From Trifolium pratense (Eukaryota > Streptophyta > Magnoliopsida > Fabales > Fabaceae): a stretch of DNA of 64,000 bases. This document shows positions 39,711 to 51,081 of this stretch, piece after piece. The stretch covers positions 60,249,257-60,313,256 of the forward strand of contig NC_060060.1 in NCBI RefSeq assembly GCF_020283565.1. The letters run 5' to 3'. The notes under the pieces are model-generated. The model worked only from the letters and a program-made list of their open reading frames with translations, did not search any database and had not been told where the DNA came from. Positions within the stretch are counted from its first letter, which is position 1, and every line of letters begins with the position of its first letter. Position numbers and translations under genes: made by a program.

Positions 39711-42471
39711 ATGGTATGCGGCAGGTGTATCAGTTCTATTTTTGTTCGAGCTGCAAAGAGATTGCAATTGAATCACGTTGTTGTTGGGAGAAACTGTTTA
39801 ACAAGAAGATTTCATCATCCAAATCCACAATTTCTTGCTTATTATTTTCATAATAATCGTAGTGTTTTTAATAGATACATAGGGATGATGGTTGATACAG
39901 GTTCTATGTCAACAAGGGCTGGTCCCTCTGTCGATATGGTTTCACAACAAAAAGATGATGATTCTACTCCTTCTGGTTTTATTACTGGTGGATGGAAAAG
40001 GTTATTATCATTTTCATTCCTAATTTTAGATAGATTAATTACCCAAAATGCTCCATCTCATTATTTAAATACCATTGCTTGGATTGGATCTGATGATTCT
40101 ATCTCGCTGAATTTTTATTTGCCAGTGAAGATGAAAAACTTAGCTGCGGCTTTTCAAGCTTTAGGGGGAAGAGAGTCACCATGGAGGATTTCTATGATAT
40201 TAAGACATCAATCATTGATGGTCGTTCAGTGTGCTTATTTGGAATATTTGATGGTAAAAATTTCCAACTTCATTGCGAGCCGCTTCTTTGAATGTTCTCT
40301 TGCCTTGAGAATGAATGTCTAAATGAGTTTTTAATATTCCATACAGGTCATGGCGGTTCTCGTGCTGCTGAGTATTTGAAGGATCATTTATTTGAGAATC
40401 TCATGAAGCATCCAAAGTTTTTGACGGACACCAAATTGGCTATAAGTGTGTTTGCAGCCTCTCATGTTCCAATTTTACTTGTCATTTCTTTTAATATTCA
40501 AGACATGTCACTTTTTAGTTTTACCATTTGTTTATACATTCTTGTCAAATCTAATATCATTGGAAACATTTCAGTATGTATTTATTGTGTTGCTTCTATT
40601 TCATCAAGGGGTCTGGGGTTGGTTTCTGCATGGAGTGATTTTCATTTTTCACCGTCTTGATGTGCAAGTATAGTAACTTTAGTAACCTTGTAGGTGAAAC
40701 ATATCAGCAGACTGATGCTGCATTTCTGGACTCTGAAAAAGATAATTTCCGGGATGACGGTTCTACTGCTTCAACCGCTGTTTTGGTTGATAACCATCTT
40801 TATGTTGCCAATGTCGGAGATTCTAGAACTGTAATATCAACAGCTGGAAAAGGTAATATTTTGATTACCTACTTTATTATGAATTCTTCGCATTACATTT
40901 CTTGTGTAACCAACTAATAATTTTGGTAGTGTTGAAGTTCTAGTATCATATTTCTTCTTTTCTTAAAAACCAATTCATATAGTGATATGATTACAGGAGA
41001 AAACTTATTCCATCAAATATGCTAATAGTATAAAATATAAATATAAGAGGCCACATGGAAATTAAAGTATTTCTAACAAAGCAAGGGTTTCCTCGCCTGC
41101 TCATTGGGTTCTTGTATGCTTAATTTTCCTACTTTCATTTTAATGAATTTTGAGAACTATTGTATTATGGACTTAAACTCGAGATTTCATGTTTGACAGC
41201 AATTGCTCTCTCTGAGGATCATAAACCTAATAGAAGTGATGAGCGGAAGAGAATTGAGAATGCTGGGGGTGTTGTCATGTGGGCAGGTAACATATGATTT
41301 TTAAGTAGCAAACTTGCTACTTTTAGATGGTTCTATTATTGATAATATGCTTTTGGTGCATTTTGTGCAAGATACAGTGGGGTAGGTTCGGAATCTGATG
41401 GGATTCCCATCAATTCATCATTGGCCAAAGTTGAGGTTTAAGTTGTTTGATGCTGACATCGGAAGTTTGTGCAGGTTTTGGTTGACATAATAACAAGCAC
41501 GGAGTATTGTCTTCTGGCTGATTGATACATTTTAACCATGTGTGAATTTTGAACCAAAAAAGTGTAAACTAAATTGTAATTTGTAAATGTGTTTCTAGCT
41601 TATATGTTTATTACGTGTTCAATGTTTTGTGATACATACTACAAAGTAACAGGGAGAGTGGATGTACAACATATTGACATTTGATTGATGTATACAGCTG
41701 TGTTCTCAACTTATACAAGATTGGAATAATAAACTCCATATAATTTGTCTTGCGTTTTTTTTTTGGTCCATCCAAGGGATGTAGTTTGATTAAGAAATTG
41801 ATTAAGTAGCTCAGGGAAGAGATATTCACTTATGTTTTTTGGCTGGTCAGGTACTTGGAGGGTTGGAGGGGTGCTAGCAATGTCTCGTGCATTTGGCAAC
41901 CGTATGCTGAAGCCATTTGTAGTAGCAGAACCTGAAATCCAGGTGATCCTTTATTAACTTTTGTACCTCAGTTACGTAATTTATAATTTGATTGGATGGT
42001 TCAAGCCAATGATCATTTTCTCAGCGTGGATGTCAAATCCTAACAGTGAATGTTGATAATGTCTCGGAAATATCTCTAGCAGAAACTGTTATGGCCTGTT
42101 TGATTTGATAAAATGTTTCTGTTTTTTGTTCTGTTTCCTTTTCTCAAAGATTAAAAAAACAGTGAAAAGACTAAAGTTTCACTCTGTTTTTGCTCTTTTT
42201 TTTTTTAATGACTTGTCACGGAAAATAGTTTTTGCTCTTTTATTATTTTAATGACTTGTCATGGATAATAGTGAAAATGATGTTTTCACTGATTATTACA
42301 ACAAATTCTTTCAAAATAGGAAATAAAGTGAAAACAGTGTAGTATTTTTGTAGTAATTACTAATTAGAAGTAAAAACGGGAAATGAAAAAAAAAAAAAAA
42401 GTACATATGTAAATATAGTGTGGGTTGAGGGCATGGGAATTTTGCAACTTGAAGAAGTGACAACTTGACAA

Positions 42472-42516
<45 letters not shown>

Positions 42517-42523
42517 TGTGTGA

Positions 42524-42565
<42 letters not shown>

Positions 42566-44602
42566 TTAGATGCTTTATTTGCAGCTACTTCTGTTGTGTT
42601 CCCTCCCCACTGTAGCCAGAAAACAATTAGATTATCTCTTTTCCTTTTATGATGCAGGAGACCTCAACTTATTTTTCCATGATGTGGATAGCCTATGTGT
42701 TATGAACAACTGCATGTTGAAGTGAAGGATTATATTATGTTGACATTCTGCTTTATTTCCTCGTTTATTTTCAGGACCAGGTGATAGATGAAAATACTGA
42801 GGTGCTTGTTCTTGCAAGTGATGGAGTCTGGGATGTAGTACAGAATGAGGTAAGACCGGTCTTCATTCTTAGCCCTGCATTGCTTGTTGCTTTTGCATAT
42901 GCTATATATGATTTCCAATCAGGCAGGAGTTGATTGTCACCAGTAACTAAATACAATTGGTAAATTAAATAAGAAAAGATAATGAGCATGAAGATGTGTA
43001 TTTTGAACCTAATCCTATGCCATGTTATCAAATCCCCCATATAGTATGAGTTGTGTTATTTTGACAACAAATTTTGACATCAAATTAAATGGTCAACACA
43101 TTTCAAATATGTAGATCGTTAATAAATATAATAAGGTGTTGCAACCCATCCAGTCATGGTTAATGACGTTCAAAGTCGAAGTTAATTGTGTTCAGTGGAT
43201 GGTTGGTGAGATGTGACACTTTGTTATATTCATTAACTATCAACTGAATTGCGTTAAACACATATTTGAAATTGCATTAACTATCTAATTTGTTGTCAAA
43301 AGTGGTATTCAACAACAATAACCAAGGTTGTTAGATTCAAATTTTTACGCCAACTCATTATCTAGGGGGAATCGACTCGTAAACTCGTACTCGTGCAAGT
43401 TTACCTCATATAAAATAATATTAAAATTATTATTATATAATACTATAAATGCATTCAGAATTTGAAATTTGTTACTCATTAAATTAACTACACTAAATAT
43501 TTGGAAAGAATTATTATTATTACTACTTATTTTAATAATAGCCTAGGATATAATATTTAACTAGTATAGTAATTATAGTAATAGTTAACCAATAGTCCCA
43601 CAAAAAGATAGCAAAGGCGTTAGTTTATAGCAAAGAAGCACCCTGCCTATACATAGAAAAGCAGCGCTACTTTGTTTCCACTTTCTGAAGTCCCACATCG
43701 AAACTTTGTAAAGAATAGACATCAAGATTTGCCTATGAAAGAGTCTGTATGATAATGTTCAATGCGCCAGTGGGGACCCATTATTTTATAGCCGTAAAAT
43801 TATTTTACAGCTGTAAAATAAAAGTGCAGTCCCCTTTTACCGGTAAAATTGTTTTTGGGGAATTTTATGCTGATAGAAGCAGTATTGTAGTCTGTTTATT
43901 AGCACGTGGGCTCGTACAATTTTATGAGTCAACTCACGATTTTTTAGCGAATAAGATGGGAGTGGAAAGAAAAAGATGGGTACACTTGGGTATGAGGAAT
44001 CTGATAAGGAACATTTTACTAGTTATTTCGGCTACTTCTAACTTACGTGCTGTGATCCCTTGAAAGTAGCAGGAGGTGAATCACTGGCACGATGGCACTG
44101 CCATTGCCTAGTTAGTTTGAAATTAGGATTCTGTCGTCTAAACGTGTTCAATTTTACTGATATGGGACATGGGTTGGAAGTTATCAATATTCAACACCGT
44201 AAATGAAGATGAAGATAAGTATTCAACATTCATGGACTGATAACCTCAATTTATTGTGGTGGCAAACTGGCATGGTTTATTTTTATACCAAATAAATTGT
44301 GGTTTTGTTTTCTTTTCTGCTAGATTGGGATTGTTATTATTTTTAAATTGCTGTTCTGTGTTTATTTTTCTCTTTGGTACTTGGGTATTTATTTACTTCA
44401 ATCTGCCATATTTGACCAGGATGCTGTTTCTCTTGCACGTGCGGAAGATGCAGCCGAGGTAGCTGCTCGTAAGTTAACAGAAGCCGCTTTTAATCGCGGC
44501 AGTGCAGATAACATTACTTGCATTGTGGTACGATTCAATCATGAAAAAAGACACCCAGCTAATCCTGATAAAGCCGGTCCAGCTAGCAGTCAGCAGAAGT
44601 AG
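39711..44602 (+). CDS. Protein phosphatase 2C (PP2C76-like)
   Basis: Eight coding exons join in phase: 39711-40000, 40126-40253, 40347-40445, 40694-40852, 41200-41286, 41851-41942, 42775-42849 and 44420-44602, giving 370 residues. It is a Mg2+/Mn2+-dependent Ser/Thr phosphatase. The motifs are in order: TMEDFYD (metal ligand region, 115-121), [15 protein letters not shown] with DGHGG at 139-143, [65 protein letters not shown] (metal Asp 301) and GSADNITC (Asp 340). No key residue is missing. The first ~65 residues are Arg-rich and poor in acids ([21 protein letters not shown]), suggesting a mitochondrial or plastid transit peptide; an internal start at [13 protein letters not shown] is possible. 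From memory the closest Arabidopsis relative is At5g53140 (PP2C76). Substrate unknown. The last intron is 1.57 kb. Confidence 0.93.
42471..42565. repeat. Compound (TG)n-(AG)n microsatellite in PP2C intron 6
   Basis: Alternating TG, AG, TG and AG runs over about 95 bases. Likely length-polymorphic. On RNA it gives a GU/GA-rich intron segment. Confidence 0.95.
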
Positions 44603-45729
44603 ACATTGAAAAGCACACAAACATGTGTTTGATTTATTGAGGGAAGGGAACACACTGAAGTCTGCACATGCGCGATGGCTGACTTGTGCATGTCAAACAA
44701 CTGATGATTTGTTTATTCATCCGTTTTGGAATGTAAGTCACTCTTGTATTGTGATCATTGATGGATTCATGCTCTTTCTATAACTGATTATAGTGTTTGC
44801 TCTAAATAAGTTTGCGGCTTGTAGGGGCTCGAGTTTGGTATTTTTGTTTTTGTCTAATAAATGCAACGTACATCTTTTTGTGTTATGAATTCCAAACTGA
44901 TAGGACCACAATCATCTTTTCTTCTTATTATTTACGCAATTGAATTTGGCAAAACTTTTACTAATAATGGAACGAATGTACGGAAAGAGAAAGAAGACGG
45001 AAGATACAAAGAAAAAGTGAAAGAAATACTGAAGTATTATTTATAATTGATCCATTTGAATTCAAGTTGGAAATTCCTTTTTGGTATTAAAAGAAGCATT
45101 GTATATCTCCTAGTTAGAAACCGTGTAACAAGATTTTCGTGCACAAATTGGTTACACCTGAGCATATTTTGGACTGAAAATCTCTCAACTTAAAGAAAGA
45201 TTTACTTCTTTTAAAATAAATAAGTTATTTCAGTGGAAAAAGTGATGAGTTGCGATTGTAGTAGGTTCAAAATTAAGAATCATAGAACTCTCATCTCCAC
45301 CGCGGTCTTCCTATGGACCTGCGGCTTCTCCGTCTTACAGATTTGGTGGAAACCAACCATGGCAACATGAAAATACAGATACCAGAATCTTCCAAGGCCA
45401 GCAAACTACACAAAAATAAGCTGTGATGCATGAGTATGGCGCAGCAAGCTCTTTTCAGATTTATGGTAAGTAAGTCCAACAAAAAGGTCGAATATAGTCG
45501 CACAACTGAGTATTCAATGACAAAGCATCTAGCTTATTTAATCAAAGAAGAAGAAAATGCATGTTGAAGTTTTAAGGTTGTTTGAATAAATTTGATCAAA
45601 AAGCATTTGAAAAAAAATCTTATGGTCAATAAATTGAACCAAAAAATTAACTTAAAGTTTTCATAGCATATCATCGGGGTATAAGAACTAAATAAACGAA
45701 TCAATGAACTTGGAGATCCTATTAATATC
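44603..45729. other. PP2C 3' region and a possible exon fragment
   Basis: The first few hundred bases are the likely PP2C 3' UTR. At 45294-45419 an isolated open stretch, GC-richer than its surroundings, reads SPPRSSYGPAASPSYRF...GGNQPWQHENTDT...TTQK then a stop. It resembles the tail of a Ser/Pro-rich protein, but I do not recognise the parent. It has no start codon or convincing splice partner nearby, so it may be a captured or orphaned exon. Nothing else is supported. Confidence 0.35.
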
Positions 45730-46640
45730 GTTTTTTTTTTACTTATATTTTATTCTAATAACAAAAAGGGGGATTTAGACTTTTTAACCAATCGAAGAAG
45801 TATATTTTATCCTCTTCAACCACGGAGTCTTTGTCGTAGAAGATTTTATCATTCCTAGACCGCCAAAGCACCCATATCGTCGCATGCCACACTAGTAAAG
45901 CACCCTTGTGCGCTTCTTGCCTCTTATGATCGAAGATAGGAAGCCTTCGAAATGAGATTGTACATAATTCGACAACACCTCACAAACCAGGAAATATTAC
46001 AAGCAAAATGACAAAGCACAAAGAGGTGATAGGTATGAAGGGGAAAATTTACCCTAGTTGAAATTCTTGCACGAAGTATTTGCAAAGAAAACACTATAAC
46101 TTTTGAAGGTGCCAAACAATCCCAAACTTTTGCCAACGATTAATTTGTGTTGTTGATAGGTATGAAGGGGAAAATTTTGATAAGAGGTAAGAATAAGTTG
46201 CTTTGACCGAAAATGTACCTTCACTATCCGACAGATAGATCCAAGAAGACTCTTCTTCATTAGTAACCATGACGACATCAATGACATCCAATAACCTACC
46301 ATTAATATCTTCCTCCCATATGAACACTGGTCTTCTCCACTTGAGATGACAAGCTCAATTGCTAAGTCAAAAGTCAGAATTGTATCACGAAGACCGTCTA
46401 AAGTATTGTCAAAATCAAAGTCCATACCTAACCCCCACAACCTTAATAGATAAAAGTCGCACTCCATTGAAGATCCCCAAAGAAAAGGCCTCCCTCAACC
46501 ACAATGTCTTCGATCCCCACTTGCAACTCTTTATCAAACAAAACAGTTGCCTCCTCCATGTGAATTGGTTGGGACGTCCTGAGACCGAAATAAAGTTTGA
46601 CAATACCCATGCTAGATCAAAGTAGAAGAAACTCACTATG
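45730..46640 (-). pseudogene. Decayed LINE 3' end (zf-RVT region)
   Basis: Read on the minus strand with frameshifts, this shows the end of a non-LTR retrotransposon ORF2: DSEGTFSVKATYSYL, then KVIVFSLQILRARISTRVN, FVLCHFA, and near the end LLVWHATIWVLWRSRNDKIF and YFFDWLK. A poly(A)-like run (poly-T on the plus strand, about 45731-45740) lies just past the coding end, fitting a 5'-truncated insertion. Several stops and frameshifts make it inactive. It is a different, older copy from the one at 29767. Confidence 0.75.
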
Positions 46641-47511
46641 TGGGTCCCTTAACCGAGGAATAACATGCATTAACTCAACAAGCCTAACAACTCTTTTCAT
46701 GGTCACCTATCACTACTAACAGTCCATTCGGACAATTTCACCGTAGACAACGGCCTCCCAATATCCAAAGGAAAGAATGTCTCACAAAGTTTGCTTCCAT
46801 CGCAAGAACTAATTAAATCTCTAGATTCAACAATTTGTATTTTATGTTTGAATTTAAACCAAACTAAACAAACACGACTAGATATTGAATTGATTTTATA
46901 TTTAAAATATAAGATTGGTTCAAATATGAATTTTATATCATTCAAAATCAATCACTTTAAGACTCAAATTAAATAATTATTATATTTTATCAATATTCAC
47001 TCTAACATTATATATATTTTTATAGTTTATGTATTTATTATTATTTACGTATTAATTTTTTTTTATTGTAGTTTATGTATTTATTTTTGTAGTACAAAAG
47101 TCTAGAATGTTCACAAATATTTTTTTTTTTCTCAAAAGTTTTAAATAAATTTCTTAATTCATGAAAATGCTTACTTTATTATCAAATAAGAAAAAGAAAA
47201 TCCTTAACTAAATCAAACAATTCGTTCTTCATCGATTTTATCTAATTCCAATCGTAGAAAAATACTATTAAAATAACTAAACCACACATGTTATACACTA
47301 ATCTCTTCGATTTCCATTATAAGAAAAGAAAGAAAAAAAAATCATTTTTTAACTACATCGAATAATTGATATATTTAACCTATTAATATAACCAGGAACA
47401 TCTTATTAAATGAAACTAAAAAGTGAATTTTTTCTCGTAATATGAAAACAAAAAAAACTAAAAACCATGGTTAAAATTAACCCTAGTTAGGTTATTTGGG
47501 TCCCAATCCAT
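46641..47511. other. AT-rich intergenic DNA
   Basis: No gene is supported. The first 200 bases may continue the LINE relic on the minus strand (a frame with FFPLDIGRPLSTVKLSEW). The rest is A/T-rich spacer before the J-protein promoter. Confidence 0.45.
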
Positions 47512-48951
47512 TATAAAAAGGCAGTGTTTGGGTTAAGAGGAAAAAAAAAAAAACTTAGACAAGAAAAAGAAAATCATTAACAGCAAAGCAAGTTGTAGTA
47601 AAATTGGGGCAAAATAGATTCTTCACATTTTGTGAGGGCTTTGACAGATGAGTCACTGTTTATCGTGACCGTCTTCTCAGATTCAAATTCCAAAAACGTT
47701 ACAGCTTTTTTCTTCAATTAGGTATTTTCATTTACTCATCATTTCCACTTTATTACATCTAGCTAGTGTTTTTGTTATTCAATTTTTTCTTTGATTTCAA
47801 ATTCGCGCAGGTTTTAGGGTTTCCATTTTGAAGATTTAGAAGCTCAATTGCACTTTATTTGGGAATTTCAACCTTTGTTGTTTGTTTCGAATTGCTTAGC
47901 TACTGTAGATCCGTGGCGGGATTCTGTTAGCTTCGAAATTTGTGTCAGAAAATCTCAGGTTCATTTCCGAACATTTCGCACTCCGTTAACTTTTTTTTTT
48001 TCACTGTAAGATTCTTGTAATAATTTCGTTTTTTTTTGTGTTGTGTGAAATTTGCATATAATTTGGATCATTTGGGTTTGTGTAGTAATTTCAATTTTTT
48101 CAATTTGTTGTTATTAGTTTTGAATTTTGATAACATAAATTTGGTACTTTTGATTTGTGGTTAGTTCATGTGAGCTACTGTGATTATGAAATAAGCTATT
48201 TTTTTAACTGGGTTGTGTAAGTTTGTGTTGGGTGGAGTTTGCAAATGAATAGTTGATTACTGAATGAAATTTATTTATAGTCATTGTGATTATGAGACTA
48301 GAAAAGGTGCTGCTAGTTCCAGTGTTGGTAAATGGTAATAAACTTGGTATGAAGATATTTGAAATTTGTTTTGGACTTTTGATTACGTGGATTGTAACTA
48401 TATAGATCGAGGTTACGTTAGTTCTATGCATTGATAGGATAGGCTAGCATTGTTATTACTGTATATATTTTTTGATGAAATCACGTCGGAATCAGGCCTG
48501 GCGGGAGATCATGTCCATATCTTGTAATTTGACAATAATGACACTTAAATTAATAATATGTCTCTCATTGATACACAAAACATATGTTCTTTCATACATG
48601 TGCCCGTAGAAATTTTCTATGATACTCGATGCAAGAGATCTCAAGTTTAATTATTAAAAACTGAATATTCTTACAAGTTGCTCTCTTAATTTCAGAAATC
48701 GTAGTCTTTTTCTGTAATAGCTTTGACTATTGATACACGATGCATACTTTGAAAGGATGATTTGCTTATAATTGTTGCTCAACACACCTATATCTCGATA
48801 ATGTTAGCGGTACATCTCAGCTTGTTTATCTGTTGGTTCAGGTACTAGGGGTTTCCTCAAGCAAAGGCGGCTTGCTACAGAATCCAGTATTCGTGGTTAA
48901 ATCATTTCGTCTTTTAGCTAAGTGTGGAGGCGAACATATCAAAAGTTGGAA
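47512..48951 (+). promoter_or_regulatory. TATA box, leader and leader intron of the J-protein gene
   Basis: A good TATA box, TATAAAAAG (47512-47520), is preceded by GGGTCCCAATCC. Transcription would start near 47545. A leader intron of about 0.9-1.1 kb is likely, since a CAG acceptor ends at 48841 (GTTGGTTCAG). Possible donors are GTATTTTC near 47721 or GTTCATTT near 47959. The 5' flank contains a poly-A stretch (about 47540-47555). Confidence 0.55.
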
Positions 48952-51081
48952 ATGATGGAGTGCAACAAAGATGAGGCAGTTCGGGCCAAAGAAATAGCGG
49001 AGAGGAAATTTTCTGAAAGGGAATATATCGGTTCAAAGAAGTTTGCTCTCAAGGCTCAAAATTTGTATCCTGATTTGGAGGATATTTCCCAGTTTTTGAC
49101 TACTATTGATATTTATATATCTGCCGAGAACAAAGTAAGTGGAGAAATGGATTGGTATGGTATACTTGGAGTAAGCCCCTTTGCTGATGAAGAGGCTGTT
49201 AGAAAGCAATACAGGAAGCTGGCTCTCACCCTTCACCCTGACAAAAACAAGTCTTTAGGTGCAGAGGGTGCATTTAAGCTGGTTTCAGAGGCTTGGAGTT
49301 TGTTATCAGATAAGACCAAAAGACTAGAATATAACCAGAAGAGGAGTTTGAAAAACTTCCAACATACTACTCCCAACCGTGCTGGGCATCCATCCAATGT
49401 ACCCACTTCAAATGGTTATTATCATTTTAAGAAGAATGCGACTTCAAACGTGAGGACTGGGAATAATAAATCTCGGGCTCCTACGGCTTCTGTCCCTCCT
49501 CTACAAAAAAAGGCTGAAACCTTTTGGACTCTCTGTAATAAGTGCCGGACACATTATGAATATCTCAGAGTTTATTTGAATCACACCCTTTTATGTCCCA
49601 ACTGTAATGAAGCTTTTGTGGCTGTAGAGAGGGGTCCTCCTCCCAATGTTTTTAAGCCATCAAATTTGCCCTCCCATCAACAGCACCAGAATTCTCGACG
49701 CCATGCTGGAAGTAATAATTCAAACATTCAGTGGGGTTCCCACTCCAGAATGGCTGGTTTTGGTAGCACAGATGGATCCTCATCTGTTGCCGCTCAAGCT
49801 GCAAGTGTTGTGCAGAAAGCAAGTGAGAAAGTAAAGAGGGAAGGAGCACCATCAATTGCTGAATGGGAGAGGATTCAAATGTCTAAGAGGGCTGATGGCT
49901 CTATGAAGAAAAGGAAGACAGATGATGGTCGCATGAATGGTTTTCCAGGATATATGCAAAATCATATGGCTATGGGACATGGAGCAGCAGGTTTGGGCAG
50001 TTTCTCTGACCCAGGAAAGACTAACTTGGAGAAAGAAAGGACTTACGGTTTTTCAGGTCTTGCTGGCAAGCAGCATTACAGCATGCGAGAGTTGTCAATG
50101 TTTGAATTACGAAACATGTTGGTGGATAAGGCACGAAATGAAATTCGCAAGGAACTTGAAGAATTGAGGTTAAAGGCTGAAGCTAAGATTACTAACAAGA
50201 ACAAAGAGGGTAAGAGACAAAAAAGCACATTTAATGTCAAAACAACTGGTTCAGAGAAGTATGGAGAGTCCAATGTTAATGGCAATAAGCATTTGGATGT
50301 TGATTCTTTACCTGTCACATCTGATGACGCGGATAAGAAGAGCCAAGCCTATGTTACTATCAATGTTCCGGATCCTGATTTTCACAATTTTGACTTGGAT
50401 AGAGCTGAAGGTTCCTTTGCAGAGGACCAGGTCTGGGCTGCTTATGATGATGACGATGGAATGCCTAGATATTATGCTAGAATCCACAAGGTGATCTCCC
50501 TAAAGCCATTTAGAATGCGGATCAGTTGGCTTAACTCTCGAAGCAACAGTGAATTGGGCCCAATAGATTGGGTAGGTTCTGGTTTTTATAAAACTTGTGG
50601 GGATTTCAGGACTGGCAAGCATGAAGTAACCGAATCATTAAATTCATTTTCACACAAGGTTAGATGGACAAAAGGCACCAGAGGAGTTGTCCGCATCTTT
50701 CCTGGTAAGGGGGAAGTTTGGGCACTTTATAGAAACTGGTCTCCTGATTGGAATGAACATACTCCGGATGATGTGATACACAAGTATGACATGGTGGAAG
50801 TGCTTGATGATTTCAGTGAAGAGCAAGGTATATTAGTTACTCCCCTTGTTAAGTCTACTGGCTTTAGGACAGTATTCCAAAGGCACAACGACCATAATGA
50901 GGTTAGGAGGATTCCTAAAGAAGAGATGTTTCGATTCTCTCATCAGGTTCCTAATCACTTGCTCAGTGGCCTAGAGGCTCACAATGCTCCAATAGGTTGT
51001 CGAGAGTTGGATCCAGCAGCTACTCCTTTAGACCTCCTTCAGATAGCAACCGAAGCTAATGAGGCAGCAGGTAATGTTTAG
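48952..51081 (+). CDS. J-domain protein with zinc ribbon and DUF3444-type C-terminus
   Basis: An uninterrupted coding exon of 709 residues. I start at the ATG pair giving MMECNKDEAVRAKEIAERKF, the N-terminus usual for this plant family; the ten codons upstream begin with GTG. Layout: a helical repeat-like N-terminus (1-60), a J domain (about 65-131) with the HPD motif at 95-97 (LTLHPDKNK) that stimulates Hsp70 ATPase, a zinc ribbon with Cys195, Cys198, Cys215 and Cys218 (LCNKC...LLCPNC), a basic nuclear-localisation-like KKRKTDDGR, a charged helix (about 400-440), and a DUF3444-type domain (about 480-690, with PDPDFHNFDLDRAEGSFAED and QVWAAYDDDDGMPRYYARI). It is a nuclear or cytosolic cochaperone candidate; its client is unknown. 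No G/F or C-terminal client domain of classical DnaJ is present. Confidence 0.93.
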   Translation: MMECNKDEAVRAKEIAERKFSEREYIGSKKFALKAQNLYPDLEDISQFLTTIDIYISAENKVSGEMDWYGILGVSPFADEEAVRKQYRKLALTLHPDKNKSLGAEGAFKLVSEAWSLLSDKTKRLEYNQKRSLKNFQHTTPNRAGHPSNVPTSNGYYHFKKNATSNVRTGNNKSRAPTASVPPLQKKAETFWTLCNKCRTHYEYLRVYLNHTLLCPNCNEAFVAVERGPPPNVFKPSNLPSHQQHQNSRRHAGSNNSNIQWGSHSRMAGFGSTDGSSSVAAQAASVVQKASEKVKREGAPSIAEWERIQMSKRADGSMKKRKTDDGRMNGFPGYMQNHMAMGHGAAGLGSFSDPGKTNLEKERTYGFSGLAGKQHYSMRELSMFELRNMLVDKARNEIRKELEELRLKAEAKITNKNKEGKRQKSTFNVKTTGSEKYGESNVNGNKHLDVDSLPVTSDDADKKSQAYVTINVPDPDFHNFDLDRAEGSFAEDQVWAAYDDDDGMPRYYARIHKVISLKPFRMRISWLNSRSNSELGPIDWVGSGFYKTCGDFRTGKHEVTESLNSFSHKVRWTKGTRGVVRIFPGKGEVWALYRNWSPDWNEHTPDDVIHKYDMVEVLDDFSEEQGILVTPLVKSTGFRTVFQRHNDHNEVRRIPKEEMFRFSHQVPNHLLSGLEAHNAPIGCRELDPAATPLDLLQIATEANEAAGNV

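Noticed and set aside
43690..43700. GTCCCACATCG, a match to the upstream element of plant snRNA genes
   Set aside because: There is no TATA-like box at the expected spacing downstream and no recognisable snRNA sequence. The motif also occurs in common legume repeats.
48922..48951. Ten extra N-terminal codons for the J protein
   Set aside because: They begin with GTG, and the family's usual N-terminus MMEC starts at 48952.
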